From Candidatus Tokpelaia hoelldoblerii (GTDB lineage Bacteria; Pseudomonadota; Alphaproteobacteria; Rhizobiales; Rhizobiaceae): a stretch of 64,000 nucleotides of DNA. This document shows positions 35,214 to 43,745 of this stretch, piece by piece. The stretch covers positions 434,001 to 498,000 of the forward strand of contig CP017315.1 of NCBI GenBank assembly GCA_002005325.1, in the 5' to 3' direction. A program made the translations under genes and the position numbers. The notes below the pieces were generated by a model that ran no database searches, had not been told where the DNA came from, and was given only the letters and a program-made list of their open reading frames with translations. Position 1 is the stretch's first letter; each line of letters starts with the position of its first letter.

Positions 35214-35951
35214 TTATACAAGGCATTTTACATCAAAGTGATGAATATCGGTAAGCAGCTGTACAAAGCCATTTGCCGCATGGTCAAGGATTTTTTCGCC
35301 CGCGCCCGCATTGGCATGGCGCGCGTCCCCCGCTGCCCCCTGGCTGTTAAGGTCGTCCATGATCCAGCCAAAGGCATGTTTTCCATAAGCGCGCAGCCAG
35401 GTGAACTTTTGCGCCATATCTGCTTGCGCATTGTGAAAATCAGCCGCTTTTTGCATATTCACTGTTTCCGGCGCGATGGCCAGCATCACCGAGGTTTCAA
35501 TAAATCCGGCATGAATGTCGAGTGCCTGCTGTTCAGGGGGGATGAGACCTTCCGGCAAGCCGAAGCGGCCCCAGCTTGTGGCGACAGCCAGCATATTGAA
35601 GCGATAGCGCAATTCTGTCGCAACAATGGTCATCAAGGGTGAGTTGCCGCCATGGGCGTTCAGCATGACGAATTTGCGCACGCCTTTGTCATGTTGTTTT
35701 TTACCAATGGCAATCCAGCGGGCAATGGCTTCCTCGTAGGTCAAGGTTCTGGTGCCTTTGTGGTGCATATGCTCAACAGAATAGCCGGCAGGCTCGGTTT
35801 CAAGAAACCTGACCGCGCTGTCCGCCGGCAGTTTGGCCGCCGCCCTTTGCGCGACAGCCCGGGCAATCTGCGTGTCGGTATCAAGCGGCAGATGGGGGCC
35901 ATGATATTCATGGGCGCCAAGCGGCAGAACAACAATCGGGTCTGAGGACAT
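35214..35951 (-). CDS. Creatininase-family amidohydrolase
   Basis: A 245-residue metal-dependent amidohydrolase. LPLGAHEYHGPHLPLDTD near the N-terminus carries the metal ligands (Glu, His, Asp), NAHGGN near residue 100 and the DIHAGFIETSVML segment near 140 complete the site. The family includes creatinine amidohydrolase, FAPy-deformylase and MftE, so the substrate cannot be named. The N-terminus is short compared with relatives, but AAGGGAAGACGC directly before the ATG supports it. It is divergent from a LacI-type regulator 96 bp away, which may control it. Confidence 0.82.
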   Translation of the reverse strand: MSSDPIVVLPLGAHEYHGPHLPLDTDTQIARAVAQRAAAKLPADSAVRFLETEPAGYSVEHMHHKGTRTLTYEEAIARWIAIGKKQHDKGVRKFVMLNAHGGNSPLMTIVATELRYRFNMLAVATSWGRFGLPEGLIPPEQQALDIHAGFIETSVMLAIAPETVNMQKAADFHNAQADMAQKFTWLRAYGKHAFGWIMDDLNSQGAAGDARHANAGAGEKILDHAANGFVQLLTDIHHFDVKCLV

Positions 35952-35986
35952 GCGTCTTCCCTTCAGGATAAAAAGGCGTTTTTCTT

Positions 35987-36005
35987 TATAGCGGAAACTG
36001 CTATA
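35987..36005. promoter_or_regulatory. Candidate operator between the creatininase and LacI-type genes
   Basis: TATAGC (35987-35992) and GCTATA (36000-36005) form an inverted repeat with a 7-nt spacer, in the middle of the 96-bp divergent region. Its place suggests a site where the adjacent LacI-family protein could act on both promoters. Typical LacI operators have a central CG step, which this lacks, so the call is tentative. Confidence 0.35.
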
Positions 36006-36047
36006 GGAATAAATACAGATGGGGGTGGTTTATGGTGGTTACAAACA

Positions 36048-37079
36048 ATGACTATAAAATCAGGGCAGAAGATCAAACTGTCAACCATCGCTGACGGACT
36101 GGGTGTTTCAACCGCCACCGTGTCACTGGCGTTGCGTGACAGCCCGCTGATCGCTGAGGAAACCCGCAACCGGATAAAACAGCACGCACAGGCGCTGGGC
36201 TATATTTATAACCGCCGCGCGGCCAGCTTGCGCACGTCGCGCTCCGGCATTATCGGTGTGATGGTGCATGATATCATGAATCCGTTTTTTGCCGAAATCC
36301 TGCGTTCGATTGAAATTGAGCTTGACCGTAACGGCCACACATTCATCCTGGGCAACCATTATGATCAGCCGGAAAAACAGCGCCGGTTTATTGAAACGCT
36401 TCTGCAACTGGGCGCGGATGGTGTTATCATGTCACCGGCCATCTGCACCCCGGTGGCTGATATCAATCTGGCCGAGGCCAACGGCCTGCCGGTGGTTTTT
36501 ATCGCGCGGCGGGTGGAAGACCTGAAAGCGCCGGTTTTTCGCGGTGATGATGCTTATGGCATAGAGCTTGCCACACGGCATCTGATTTCCCTTGGCCACC
36601 GGCGGATTGCGATGATCGGCGGTACGGATTACACGTCAACCGGCCGTGACCGTTATCGCGGTTATCAACAGGCGATGAGCCAGGCCGGGCTGGAGGTGAA
36701 GCCGGAATGGCGGCTGGCGGGGCCGCGCACCAAACAGGGCGGGTTTGATATTGCGCCGCGGTTTCTGGCGCTTGCTGACAAGCCGACCGCGGCGGTGTGT
36801 TATAATGACCTGGCGGCTATTGGCCTGATGAATGGCGTTGCGCGGGCAGGGCACAGCCCGGGGGAGGATATTTCTGTTACCGGCTATGATAATCTGGAAG
36901 AAGCGGCCATTGCCATTCCGGCGCTGACAACACTATGGAACGGGCAGGGCGAAGCAGGGCGCAGGGCGGCGCGCGCGCTGCTGGACTTGCTGAATGGCCA
37001 GCCTGTCCCGCATGAGCAGGAACTGATCAGGCCGCAATTGCATATCCGCCATTCCACCGCTGCCCCGAAAGAACGGTAA
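36048..37079 (+). CDS. LacI-family transcriptional regulator
   Basis: A 343-residue repressor-type protein. The helix-turn-helix is at residues 11-32 (STIADGLGVSTATVSLALRD), with the hinge YNRRAASLRTSRSG and a periplasmic-binding-like effector domain starting IIGVMVHDIMNPFFAEIL. FIARRV, HLISLGHRRIAMIGG and the DNLEEAAIAIPALTT segment are typical of the sugar-responsive branch. It is divergent from the creatininase-family gene, a possible target, and convergent with bdhA. The effector is unknown. Confidence 0.9.
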   Translation: MTIKSGQKIKLSTIADGLGVSTATVSLALRDSPLIAEETRNRIKQHAQALGYIYNRRAASLRTSRSGIIGVMVHDIMNPFFAEILRSIEIELDRNGHTFILGNHYDQPEKQRRFIETLLQLGADGVIMSPAICTPVADINLAEANGLPVVFIARRVEDLKAPVFRGDDAYGIELATRHLISLGHRRIAMIGGTDYTSTGRDRYRGYQQAMSQAGLEVKPEWRLAGPRTKQGGFDIAPRFLALADKPTAAVCYNDLAAIGLMNGVARAGHSPGEDISVTGYDNLEEAAIAIPALTTLWNGQGEAGRRAARALLDLLNGQPVPHEQELIRPQLHIRHSTAAPKER

Positions 37080-37105
37080 GCGCAATAAAATTATTTTTGA
37101 GCAAC

Positions 37106-37136
37106 AAAAAGCCGGTGCAGGAAACACCGGCTTTTT
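37106..37136. terminator. Bidirectional intrinsic terminator between the LacI-type gene and bdhA
   Basis: AAAAAGCCGGTG (37106-37117) pairs with CACCGGCTTTTT (37125-37136) around a 7-nt loop. It lies between convergent genes and has U-tracts in both directions. Confidence 0.88.
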
Positions 37137-37161
37137 CTATTGGCGATAGCAGGCGCAGCGC

Positions 37162-38217
37162 TTATTGCGGCGCTTCCACCAGAATTTTGATGTGCTGTTT
37201 TTCCTTGACCAGCGCCTCAAAGCCCTCTTCAACAATGTCATCAAGCTTGATGCGCTTGGTGACAAGCTTGTCGGCAGAATAATAGCCTTGGGTCATCAGT
37301 TCCATCACAGCGGGGAAAATGTCACGATAGGCGATAATGCCTTTCATGTTCTTTTCCTTCAGCACGACAGTGTTGGGCTGGAAAGAGGCTTCTTTTTCCC
37401 AGATCGAAACGATGATGGTTTCACCTTCATAACGGGTGCTGTCAATGCATTGCGGCAGGACCTGCGGCACGCCGGTGACTTCAAAGGCGACATCCACGCC
37501 GCCATCGGTGAATTCACGAATCCGGGCAACGGCATCTTCCCTGGCGGGGTTGATGGCAAGGCGTGCGCCCAGTTCAATGGCTTTTTTCGAACGCTGTTCC
37601 GAAAGCTCGACAACATAAATCTCTGCCGCACCGGCGGCGCGCAGGGATTCAATCAGCAGCAGGCCAATGGGCCCGGCGCCGAAAACAGCAGCCTTGTCAC
37701 CGGCTTTCAGCTTGCTCATGCGCACGGCGTGGAGAGCGACAGCCGCAGGTTCAACCAGTGCGCCCTGTTCCATTGACAGGTCTTCCGGCATTTTATGAAC
37801 CATATGTTCATCAACCACCGTATAAGCGGAAAAACCGCCACCGCCGCCTGAAAGGCCGTGAAAACCAAGGCTGTCACACAAGTTGTATTTGCCATGACGG
37901 CAGGCAGCGCATTGACCGCAGGAAAGAATCGGCTCGACAACAACCTTGTCGCCTTTTTTTACTTTGGTGACACCGTCACCAACTTCTGAAACAACACCGG
38001 AAAATTCATGCCCCATAACGATTGGTGCGGTTTCGCCGCTGACGGGGTGCGGCGCGCCAACCGGTGCGAAAATCGGGCCGGCAAGGTATTCATGCAAGTC
38101 ACTGCCGCAAATCCCTGTCCATGCGACCTTGATTTTTACGCGGCCGGCGGAAATGGCCGGTTCAGGAATATCTTCAACGCGGATATCATGGGCTTTATGC
38201 CAACGAGCTGCTTTCAT
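37162..38217 (-). CDS. bdhA: (R,R)-butanediol dehydrogenase / acetoin reductase, MDR family
   Basis: A 351-residue zinc alcohol dehydrogenase. MKAARWHKAHDIRVEDI, GICGSDLHEYLAGPIFAP, ETAPIVMGHEFSGVV and GFHGLSGGGGGFSAYTVVDEH align closely with Bacillus subtilis BdhA. The catalytic zinc ligands (Cys 37, His and Glu in GHEFSG) and a structural-zinc lobe (CGQCAACRHGKYNLC) are present. The cofactor motif is AVFGAGPIGLLLIE. It interconverts acetoin and 2,3-butanediol, so with the BudC-type SDR at 3279-4055 the organism has two stereochemical routes. GAGAGGATC precedes the ATG. Confidence 0.88.
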   Translation of the reverse strand: MKAARWHKAHDIRVEDIPEPAISAGRVKIKVAWTGICGSDLHEYLAGPIFAPVGAPHPVSGETAPIVMGHEFSGVVSEVGDGVTKVKKGDKVVVEPILSCGQCAACRHGKYNLCDSLGFHGLSGGGGGFSAYTVVDEHMVHKMPEDLSMEQGALVEPAAVALHAVRMSKLKAGDKAAVFGAGPIGLLLIESLRAAGAAEIYVVELSEQRSKKAIELGARLAINPAREDAVARIREFTDGGVDVAFEVTGVPQVLPQCIDSTRYEGETIIVSIWEKEASFQPNTVVLKEKNMKGIIAYRDIFPAVMELMTQGYYSADKLVTKRIKLDDIVEEGFEALVKEKQHIKILVEAPQ

Positions 38218-38524
38218 CGTGTGATCCTCTCGTTTTCAAGTGTTTTTGAGGACGCCATTTGTCTATATGCAAGCAATATGCGCTAATAAACCAGACGCTC
38301 AGCCAAAAAGATGACCATTTCGGCCATTGGCATTTAAGCTGCTTTGCCGGTTGCTGACAACCGGTTTAGGGATTTTGCCCTGCGTCATTTTGTCCATTTG
38401 CCTTGTTTACGGTGAAGACAAGATAAATGCAGGGGGCATGTTTCTGATAGAAACCGTGAACTGTTTTATAAAAAAAGCCGGCGCGTGAACACCGGCTTTT
38501 CCATTTTGCTTATGAGGGACAGGA
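38218..38524. other. Intergenic region between groEL and bdhA
   Basis: No gene is recognised in these 307 bp. The groEL-proximal end carries its terminator (38473-38500). The rest should hold the bdhA promoter; I see no clear palindrome or box. Confidence 0.4.
38473..38500 (-). terminator. Intrinsic terminator of groESL
   Basis: On the minus strand AAAAGCCGG pairs with CCGGCTTTT around a loop of about 10 nt, followed by TTTTATAAAA. It begins 24 bp after the groEL stop codon. Confidence 0.85.
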
Positions 38525-40159
38525 TCAGAAATCCATGCCGCCCATGCCGCCGCCCGGCATTGCCGGCATCGGGGTTTCTTTCTTCGGCAGTTCGGCAATC
38601 ATCGCTTCGGTCGTTACCAGCAGGCCGGCAACAGAAGCCGCGTTCTGCAATGCAGAGCGGACAACCTTGACCGGATCAACAATACCAAGCGCGATCAGGT
38701 CGCCATATTCACCGGTTGCGGTGTTGTAGCCGTAGGTATCAGCATTGTTTTCGAGAATTTTACCGACAACGATAGAAGCTTCATCACCGGCATTGGTCGC
38801 GATCTGGCGGGCCGGAGCCTGCAGCGCACGGCGGACGATGGCGATACCAGCTTCCTGATCAGCATTCCTGCCTTTCGACCTGATGCCGGAAGCTGCGCGC
38901 AGCAGTGCAGTGCCTCCGCCAGCCACAATGCCTTCTTCCACAGCCGCACGGGTTGCGGAAAGGGCATCATCAACACGGTCCTTACGTTCTTTCACTTCAA
39001 TTTCCGTTGCGCCGCCAACGCGGATAACAGCAACACCGCCGGCAAGTTTCGCCAGGCGCTCCTGCAGCTTCTCACGGTCATAGTCAGAAGAGGTCTCTTC
39101 AATCTGCGCCTTGATCTGGCTGACACGGGCGTCGATTTCGGCCTTCTGGCCGGCGCCGTCAACAATGGTGGTGTTTTCCTTGTTGATGGAAACCTTTTTG
39201 GCGCGGCCAAGCATATCAAGAGTGACGTTTTCAAGCTTGATGCCGATATCTTCCGAAACAACCTGGCCGGAAGTGAGGATGGCGATGTCTTCCAGCATGG
39301 CCTTGCGGCGATCGCCGAAGCCCGGCGCTTTGACAGCGGCGATTTTCAGGCCGCCGCGCAGTTTGTTGACAACCAGTGTCGCCAGCGCTTCACCTTCAAC
39401 ATCCTCGGCGATGATGAGCAGCGGCTTGCCCGACTGCACAACAGCTTCCAGAACCGGCAGCAGGGCCTGAAGGTTGGAAAGCTTCTTCTCATGGATGAGA
39501 ATGTACGGATCTTCCAGATCAGCCACCATCTTTTCAGCATTGGTGACGAAGTAAGGGGAAAGATAGCCGCGGTCAAACTGCATGCCTTCGACAACTTCCA
39601 GTTCGGTTTCAGCGGTCTTGGCTTCTTCAACCGTGATAACGCCCTCGTTGCCGACCTTCTGCATGGCATCAGCAATCATCTTGCCGATTTCTTCCTCGCT
39701 GTTGGCGGAAATGGTGCCAACCTGGGCAACTTCTTCCGAGGTCTTGATCTTCTTGGCTTTTTTCAGCAGTTCCTCAACCACTTCATTGACAGCCATATCA
39801 ATACCGCGCTTGATATCCATCGGGTTCATACCGGCGGCAACAGCTTTTGCGCCTTCCTGCACGATGGCCTGGGCCAGCACGGTAGCGGTTGTTGTACCGT
39901 CACCGGCGATGTCGTTGGTCTTGGATGCGACTTCGCGCAGCATCTGTGCGCCCATGTTCTCGAACTTGTCTTCCAGTTCGATTTCCTTGGCGACCGATAC
40001 ACCGTCCTTGGTGATGCGCGGTGCGCCGAATGACTTGTCAATCACCACATTGCGGCCTTTGGGGCCGAGGGTTACCTTAACCGCATTGGCAAGGATATCA
40101 ACGCCGTGCAGCATACGCTCACGCGCGTCACGACCAAATTTGACTTCTTTCGCAGCCAT
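38525..40159 (-). CDS. groEL: Chaperonin GroEL (60 kDa)
   Basis: A 544-residue chaperonin subunit that forms the double-ring folding chamber with GroES as lid. It begins MAAKEVKFGRDARERML, has the ATP-binding GPKGRNVVIDKSFG and GDGTTTATVLAQ (residues near 32 and 87), the apical domain helix region, and the C-terminal Gly/Met tail (MPGGGMGGMDF). It is preceded by AAGGAG. It follows groES by 62 bp in an operon controlled through a CIRCE element. Confidence 0.98.
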   Translation of the reverse strand: MAAKEVKFGRDARERMLHGVDILANAVKVTLGPKGRNVVIDKSFGAPRITKDGVSVAKEIELEDKFENMGAQMLREVASKTNDIAGDGTTTATVLAQAIVQEGAKAVAAGMNPMDIKRGIDMAVNEVVEELLKKAKKIKTSEEVAQVGTISANSEEEIGKMIADAMQKVGNEGVITVEEAKTAETELEVVEGMQFDRGYLSPYFVTNAEKMVADLEDPYILIHEKKLSNLQALLPVLEAVVQSGKPLLIIAEDVEGEALATLVVNKLRGGLKIAAVKAPGFGDRRKAMLEDIAILTSGQVVSEDIGIKLENVTLDMLGRAKKVSINKENTTIVDGAGQKAEIDARVSQIKAQIEETSSDYDREKLQERLAKLAGGVAVIRVGGATEIEVKERKDRVDDALSATRAAVEEGIVAGGGTALLRAASGIRSKGRNADQEAGIAIVRRALQAPARQIATNAGDEASIVVGKILENNADTYGYNTATGEYGDLIALGIVDPVKVVRSALQNAASVAGLLVTTEAMIAELPKKETPMPAMPGGGMGGMDF

Positions 40160-40221
40160 GTAATTTCTCCTTGGGAATTATCCCGAATTTGCAATTCAAA
40201 CAACAGGCGGAGGCTGACAGA

Positions 40222-40518
40222 TCAGCCGAGAATGCCCATAATGTCGGACTCTTTCATGATCAGCAGGTCTTCGCCGTCAATCTTGACTTCAGTGCCGGAC
40301 CATTTGCCGAACAGGACACGGTCACCGGCCTTGACTTCCAGTGCGACCAGCTTGCCGCTGTCGTCACGTGCGCCGGAACCGACAGCGATAATTTCGCCTT
40401 CCTGCGGCTTTTCCTTGGCGGTATCGGGGATGATGATGCCACCGGCGGTTTTTGCTTCAGATTCAACCCGGCGGACAACAACACGGTCGTGCAGCGGGCG
40501 GAACGAGGTCTTGCTCAT
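40222..40518 (-). CDS. groES: Co-chaperonin GroES (10 kDa)
   Basis: A 98-residue subunit of the heptameric lid for GroEL. It has FRPLHDRVVVRRVE, the mobile loop ESEAKTAGGIIIPDTAKEKP (residues 16-35) that contacts GroEL, and the conserved GDRVLFGKWSGTEV and C-terminal ESDIMGIL. The ATG at 40518 starts the family sequence; upstream extension would run through the CIRCE element and is rejected. Confidence 0.98.
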   Translation of the reverse strand: MSKTSFRPLHDRVVVRRVESEAKTAGGIIIPDTAKEKPQEGEIIAVGSGARDDSGKLVALEVKAGDRVLFGKWSGTEVKIDGEDLLIMKESDIMGILG

Positions 40519-40581
40519 GATTGGAACCCTCAATTGTTTAATACGATCAGACTTACAATACAGGGGAAAATCCCCCCTTTG

Positions 40582-40608
40582 TTGGCACTCCCATGCTGTG
40601 AGTGCCAA
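40582..40608. promoter_or_regulatory. CIRCE element (HrcA operator) of groESL
   Basis: TTGGCACTC (40582-40590), a 9-nt spacer and GAGTGCCAA (40600-40608) form the standard CIRCE palindrome (consensus TTAGCACTC-N9-GAGTGCTAA), 64 bp before the groES ATG. HrcA binds it to repress groESL in the absence of stress. This predicts an hrcA gene outside the window. Confidence 0.95.
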
Positions 40609-40806
40609 CGCTGGTTATCAGATAAAAATTGCCAAAGCCTTTGTCAAGGCGGAAGGGCTATAAATATTGATATTTTATCAGGCAGGGAATGGCGGGTGAT
40701 GTTTTGGCCTTTGTGCCGGGTGTTATGGTTTGAGAGTGCAATTTTCATTTTATTGTGTCATATTCGGGTTTGAGAGCAATCATCCCCTGATTGAAGAGAG
40801 GTAAAA

Positions 40807-41967
40807 ATGTCGGGTACAAAGATAAATGCGCAGATTTTGCCGTTTCTGCCGGAAATGGTCGCAATCCGCCATCAGCTTCATATCAGCCCTGAACTCGGGT
40901 TTGAGGAAGAGCGGACAAGCAGGCTGGTGGCTGAAAAACTGGCAGGCTGGGGGTTTGAAGTCACGAAGATCGCGGGAACCGGCCTTGTCGGCACTTTGCG
41001 TTGCGGTAAAGGGGGCCGCACCATCGGCCTGCGTGCGGATATGGATGCCCTGCCCGTTTATGAAGAGACAAATCTGCCCTATGCCAGCAAAAATAGCGGC
41101 CGGATGCATGCCTGCGGCCATGACGGCCATACCACCACGCTGCTGGCGGCGGCACGTTATCTGGCTGAGACAAGGAACTTCAACGGTACAGTGCATGTGA
41201 TTTTTCAACCGGCGGAAGAAGGTCTTGGCGGGGCGCATAAAATGGTTGAAGAAGGGCTGTTTGAACGTTTTCCCTGTGACGCCGTGTATGGTTTTCATAA
41301 TGTGCCCGGCATTCCGCTGGGGCAATTCTGTTTTATGCCGGGTGCGGTCACTGCCGCTTCTGACCGGGCGCGTATTATTGTGCGCGGCAAAAGCGGCCAC
41401 GGTGCGCAGCCGCAAAATGCTGTTGATCCGATTGTCGTTGGCGCGGCGATTGTTTCAAGCATTCAGACGATTATTTCGCGCAATATCGACCCGCAGGAGG
41501 CGGGGGTGGTGACAATCGGCGCGTTTTTGTCGGGAGAGGCTTTTAATATCATCCCCAATGAAGCGGAACTGCGCCTGACGGCGCGCAGCTATGCGCCGGA
41601 ACTGCGTGACTTTATCGAGCAGCGCCTGCGTGATATTGTCCACCATCAGGCGGCGGTTTTTGGTGCGGAAGCCGAGCTTGACTATGAGCGTATTACGCCG
41701 GCCTGTCACAATAACGCCGCCATGACGGAGTTTGCTGAAGCTGTGGCAACAGATACTTTTGGCAAGGCGGCGCTGGCTGCACCGCGTAAACCCTTTACCT
41801 TTGGCGATGATTTTGCCTTTATGCTGGAAAAATGCCCGGGCAGCTATTTCTTTATCGGCAATGGCGATTCTGCCGATTTGCACAACAGCCGCTATGATTT
41901 CAATGATGCACTGATTGGCATTGGCGCCAGTTTCTGGGGCGCGCTGGTGGAAAAATTCCTTGCATAA
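40807..41967 (+). CDS. M20-family amidohydrolase (hippurate hydrolase / aminoacylase-like)
   Basis: A 386-residue zinc peptidase-like hydrolase of the M20D type, which removes N-acyl groups from amino acids. LRADMDALPVYEETNLPYAS, the metal-binding HACGHDGH, FQPAEEGLGGAHKMVEEG (catalytic Glu pair), AVYGFHNVPG and the C-terminal FGDDFAFMLEKCPGSYFFIGNG motifs are all there. GAGAGG precedes the ATG. It is divergent from groES. The substrate could be N-acyl or indole-conjugated amino acids; not resolved. Confidence 0.87.
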   Translation: MSGTKINAQILPFLPEMVAIRHQLHISPELGFEEERTSRLVAEKLAGWGFEVTKIAGTGLVGTLRCGKGGRTIGLRADMDALPVYEETNLPYASKNSGRMHACGHDGHTTTLLAAARYLAETRNFNGTVHVIFQPAEEGLGGAHKMVEEGLFERFPCDAVYGFHNVPGIPLGQFCFMPGAVTAASDRARIIVRGKSGHGAQPQNAVDPIVVGAAIVSSIQTIISRNIDPQEAGVVTIGAFLSGEAFNIIPNEAELRLTARSYAPELRDFIEQRLRDIVHHQAAVFGAEAELDYERITPACHNNAAMTEFAEAVATDTFGKAALAAPRKPFTFGDDFAFMLEKCPGSYFFIGNGDSADLHNSRYDFNDALIGIGASFWGALVEKFLA

Positions 41968-42041
41968 TCCTGTAAGACAGGGCAGGGAGGCTTTATTCCT
42001 CCTGCCCGTTACCATTCCAAGCTTTGAAAGGTCTTGATAAA

Positions 42042-42386
42042 ATGAGCACAATCCCGCCCTGCCCGAAATGCAACTCCCCCTATGCTTATGAAGACGGCGC
42101 CTTGCTGATCTGCCCCGAATGCGGGCATGAATGGAGCGCGGATGCAAGCGCACAGGATGATGACGGCCATATTGTGCGTGATGCCAATGGCGCAGAACTG
42201 AAAGACGGCGATACTGTCACTGTTATCAAGGACTTGAAAGTGAAAGGTTCGTCTTCTGTTGTTAAAGTCGGCACCAAGGTGCGCAATATCCGCCTTGTTG
42301 ACGGCGACCATGATATTGACTGCAAAATCCCCGGTATCGGCCAGATGGGGCTGAAATCGGAATTTGTCAAAAAAGTACAGGAATAA
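42042..42386 (+). CDS. PhnA/YjdM-family zinc-ribbon protein
   Basis: A 114-residue protein with an N-terminal four-cysteine zinc ribbon (CPKCNSPYAYED...LLICPECGHEW) followed by the PhnA-type domain (DANGAELKDGDTVTVIKDLKVKGSSSVVK and GTKVRNIRLVDGDHDIDCKI). Although named for alkylphosphonate uptake, its true role is unknown, and no phosphonate genes are near. ATG 42042 follows GAAAGG and begins at the ribbon; an upstream ATG at 42024 is less likely. Confidence 0.88.
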   Translation: MSTIPPCPKCNSPYAYEDGALLICPECGHEWSADASAQDDDGHIVRDANGAELKDGDTVTVIKDLKVKGSSSVVKVGTKVRNIRLVDGDHDIDCKIPGIGQMGLKSEFVKKVQE

Positions 42387-42395
42387 TCAGTAAAG

Positions 42396-42422
42396 AACCT
42401 GCCAGGCAGGCTGGCAGGTTTT
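42396..42422 (+). terminator. Intrinsic terminator after the PhnA-like gene
   Basis: AACCTGCCAG (42396-42405) pairs with CTGGCAGGTT (42411-42420) around a 5-nt loop, followed by TT. It begins 10 bp after the stop codon. Confidence 0.82.
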
Positions 42423-42501
42423 ATGACGGTTAAATTTATCTCTTCGCCTGGTCATCAAAGTTTTGTAACCGGAAATGTCACTGGCAAGGAGCAGAAAGAA
42501 A

Positions 42502-43074
42502 TTATTGCGGCATGGCTTCAACGCCCTGCACTTCCGGTACAAAGTGGCGCAGCAGGTTTTCTATGCCGTGTTTCAGTGTTGCGGTGGAAGAGGGGCAGCC
42601 GGCGCAGGAGCCGCGCATATTGAGATAGACAATGCCGTGTTCAAAACCGCGGAAGGTGATGTCGCCGCCATCGCGCGCCACAGCCGGGCGCACACGGGTT
42701 TCAATCAGCTCCTTGATGGTTTCGACAATGTCCGCGTCCTCGGGGGCGAAAAATTCCTCACCGTCAGAATGGTCAAATGCTGTGGCTTCCCCCGTCATAA
42801 TCGGTGCATCCGCCATCAGATGTTCCATAATTGTGCCGAGCACGGCTGGTTTGAGGTGTTCCCACTCGCCGGACTCTTTGCTCACGGTGATGAAATCATA
42901 ACCAAAGAGCACGCCGTTGACGCCGGGAATGGCGAACAGCTTGGCGGCAAGCGGCGAGCGTTCCGCCGCTTCTCCGGCGTTGCGGAACTCAGCAACACCG
43001 TTGCTTGAAATAACACGCCCGGGCAGAAACTTGAGCGTTGCCGGATTGGGTGTTGCTTCTGTCTGGATAAACAT
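42502..43074 (-). CDS. nfuA: NifU-family Fe-S scaffold/carrier protein
   Basis: A 190-residue protein with the two-domain structure common in alphaproteobacteria and mitochondria (NFU1): an N-terminal NFU domain (MFIQTEATPNPATLKFLPG) and a C-terminal NifU domain with the cluster-binding CAGC motif in NMRGSCAGCPSSTATLKHGIENLL. It carries [4Fe-4S] clusters to target enzymes. The order nfuA-usp-trpS-murJ-glnD on the minus strand is conserved in Rhizobiales. Confidence 0.93.
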   Translation of the reverse strand: MFIQTEATPNPATLKFLPGRVISSNGVAEFRNAGEAAERSPLAAKLFAIPGVNGVLFGYDFITVSKESGEWEHLKPAVLGTIMEHLMADAPIMTGEATAFDHSDGEEFFAPEDADIVETIKELIETRVRPAVARDGGDITFRGFEHGIVYLNMRGSCAGCPSSTATLKHGIENLLRHFVPEVQGVEAMPQ

Positions 43075-43196
43075 GGGCTGTTTTTTCCTTAATTTATTAT
43101 ATTTTCCGTTTCAGGTATAAAATATACAGAATAAAGGGTCAATAGAAGCAGTGGCATAAACTGTTTTCTGCGGGTGAACCTGGCTTCAAATCCTGT

Positions 43197-43688
43197 TTAA
43201 GTCACGGCGTCAAGATCGGCGTCGCTCAGGTTATTCGGTATGACGGTGACAGGCACGGGAAAGGCGGCATTGCGGCTGACAAGCGCCTGCACCAGAGGAC
43301 CCGGGCTTTCCTTGCCTGCGCCGGCAGCCAGCACCAGCACGGCAATGTCACGGTCTTCCTCAATAAACCTGATGATCTGTTCAACCGGCTTGCCTTCACA
43401 GATGACCTGTTCAGGTTCCATGCCCTGATTTTCACGCAATTCAGCAACAATCTGTGTTAATGTCGTTCTGGCGCGTTCCTGCGCCTCAGCCTGCATGATA
43501 TTGCCGACGCCCAGAATCTGCTGAAAATTTGTATTGTCGATGACAAACAGCAAAGTCAATGAACCACCGGTATTCTGAGCGCGCCGCGAAGCATAGGCGA
43601 CAGCGCGGCGGCATTCCGGCGTTTCATCAATAATCGCAAGAAACTTGCGGCGGTGGCCGTCTTTACGGCTAAGTCGTTGTGAATTCAT
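43197..43688 (-). CDS. Universal stress protein (UspA family)
   Basis: A 163-residue cytosolic protein with one Usp domain. The strand-loop KFLAIIDETPECRRAVAYASRRA begins the fold. The ATP-binding loop motif near the end (VLAAGAGKESPGPLVQALVSRNAAFPVPVTVIP) is a relaxed form of GxxGxx9GSxx, with the serine replaced by other residues, so nucleotide binding is uncertain. The ATG at 43688 (MNSQRLSRKDGHRRK) fits homologues better than one 12 codons upstream. Confidence 0.85.
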   Translation of the reverse strand: MNSQRLSRKDGHRRKFLAIIDETPECRRAVAYASRRAQNTGGSLTLLFVIDNTNFQQILGVGNIMQAEAQERARTTLTQIVAELRENQGMEPEQVICEGKPVEQIIRFIEEDRDIAVLVLAAGAGKESPGPLVQALVSRNAAFPVPVTVIPNNLSDADLDAVT

Positions 43689-43745
43689 AAGTTGCAGTCT
43701 GCCATTCCCGCTGCCTGTTCGCAAGTTAAAAATACTGGCAGGCCC

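Noticed and set aside
40519..40608. Longer GroES start
   Set aside because: The extension would translate through the CIRCE operator and has no similarity to GroES.
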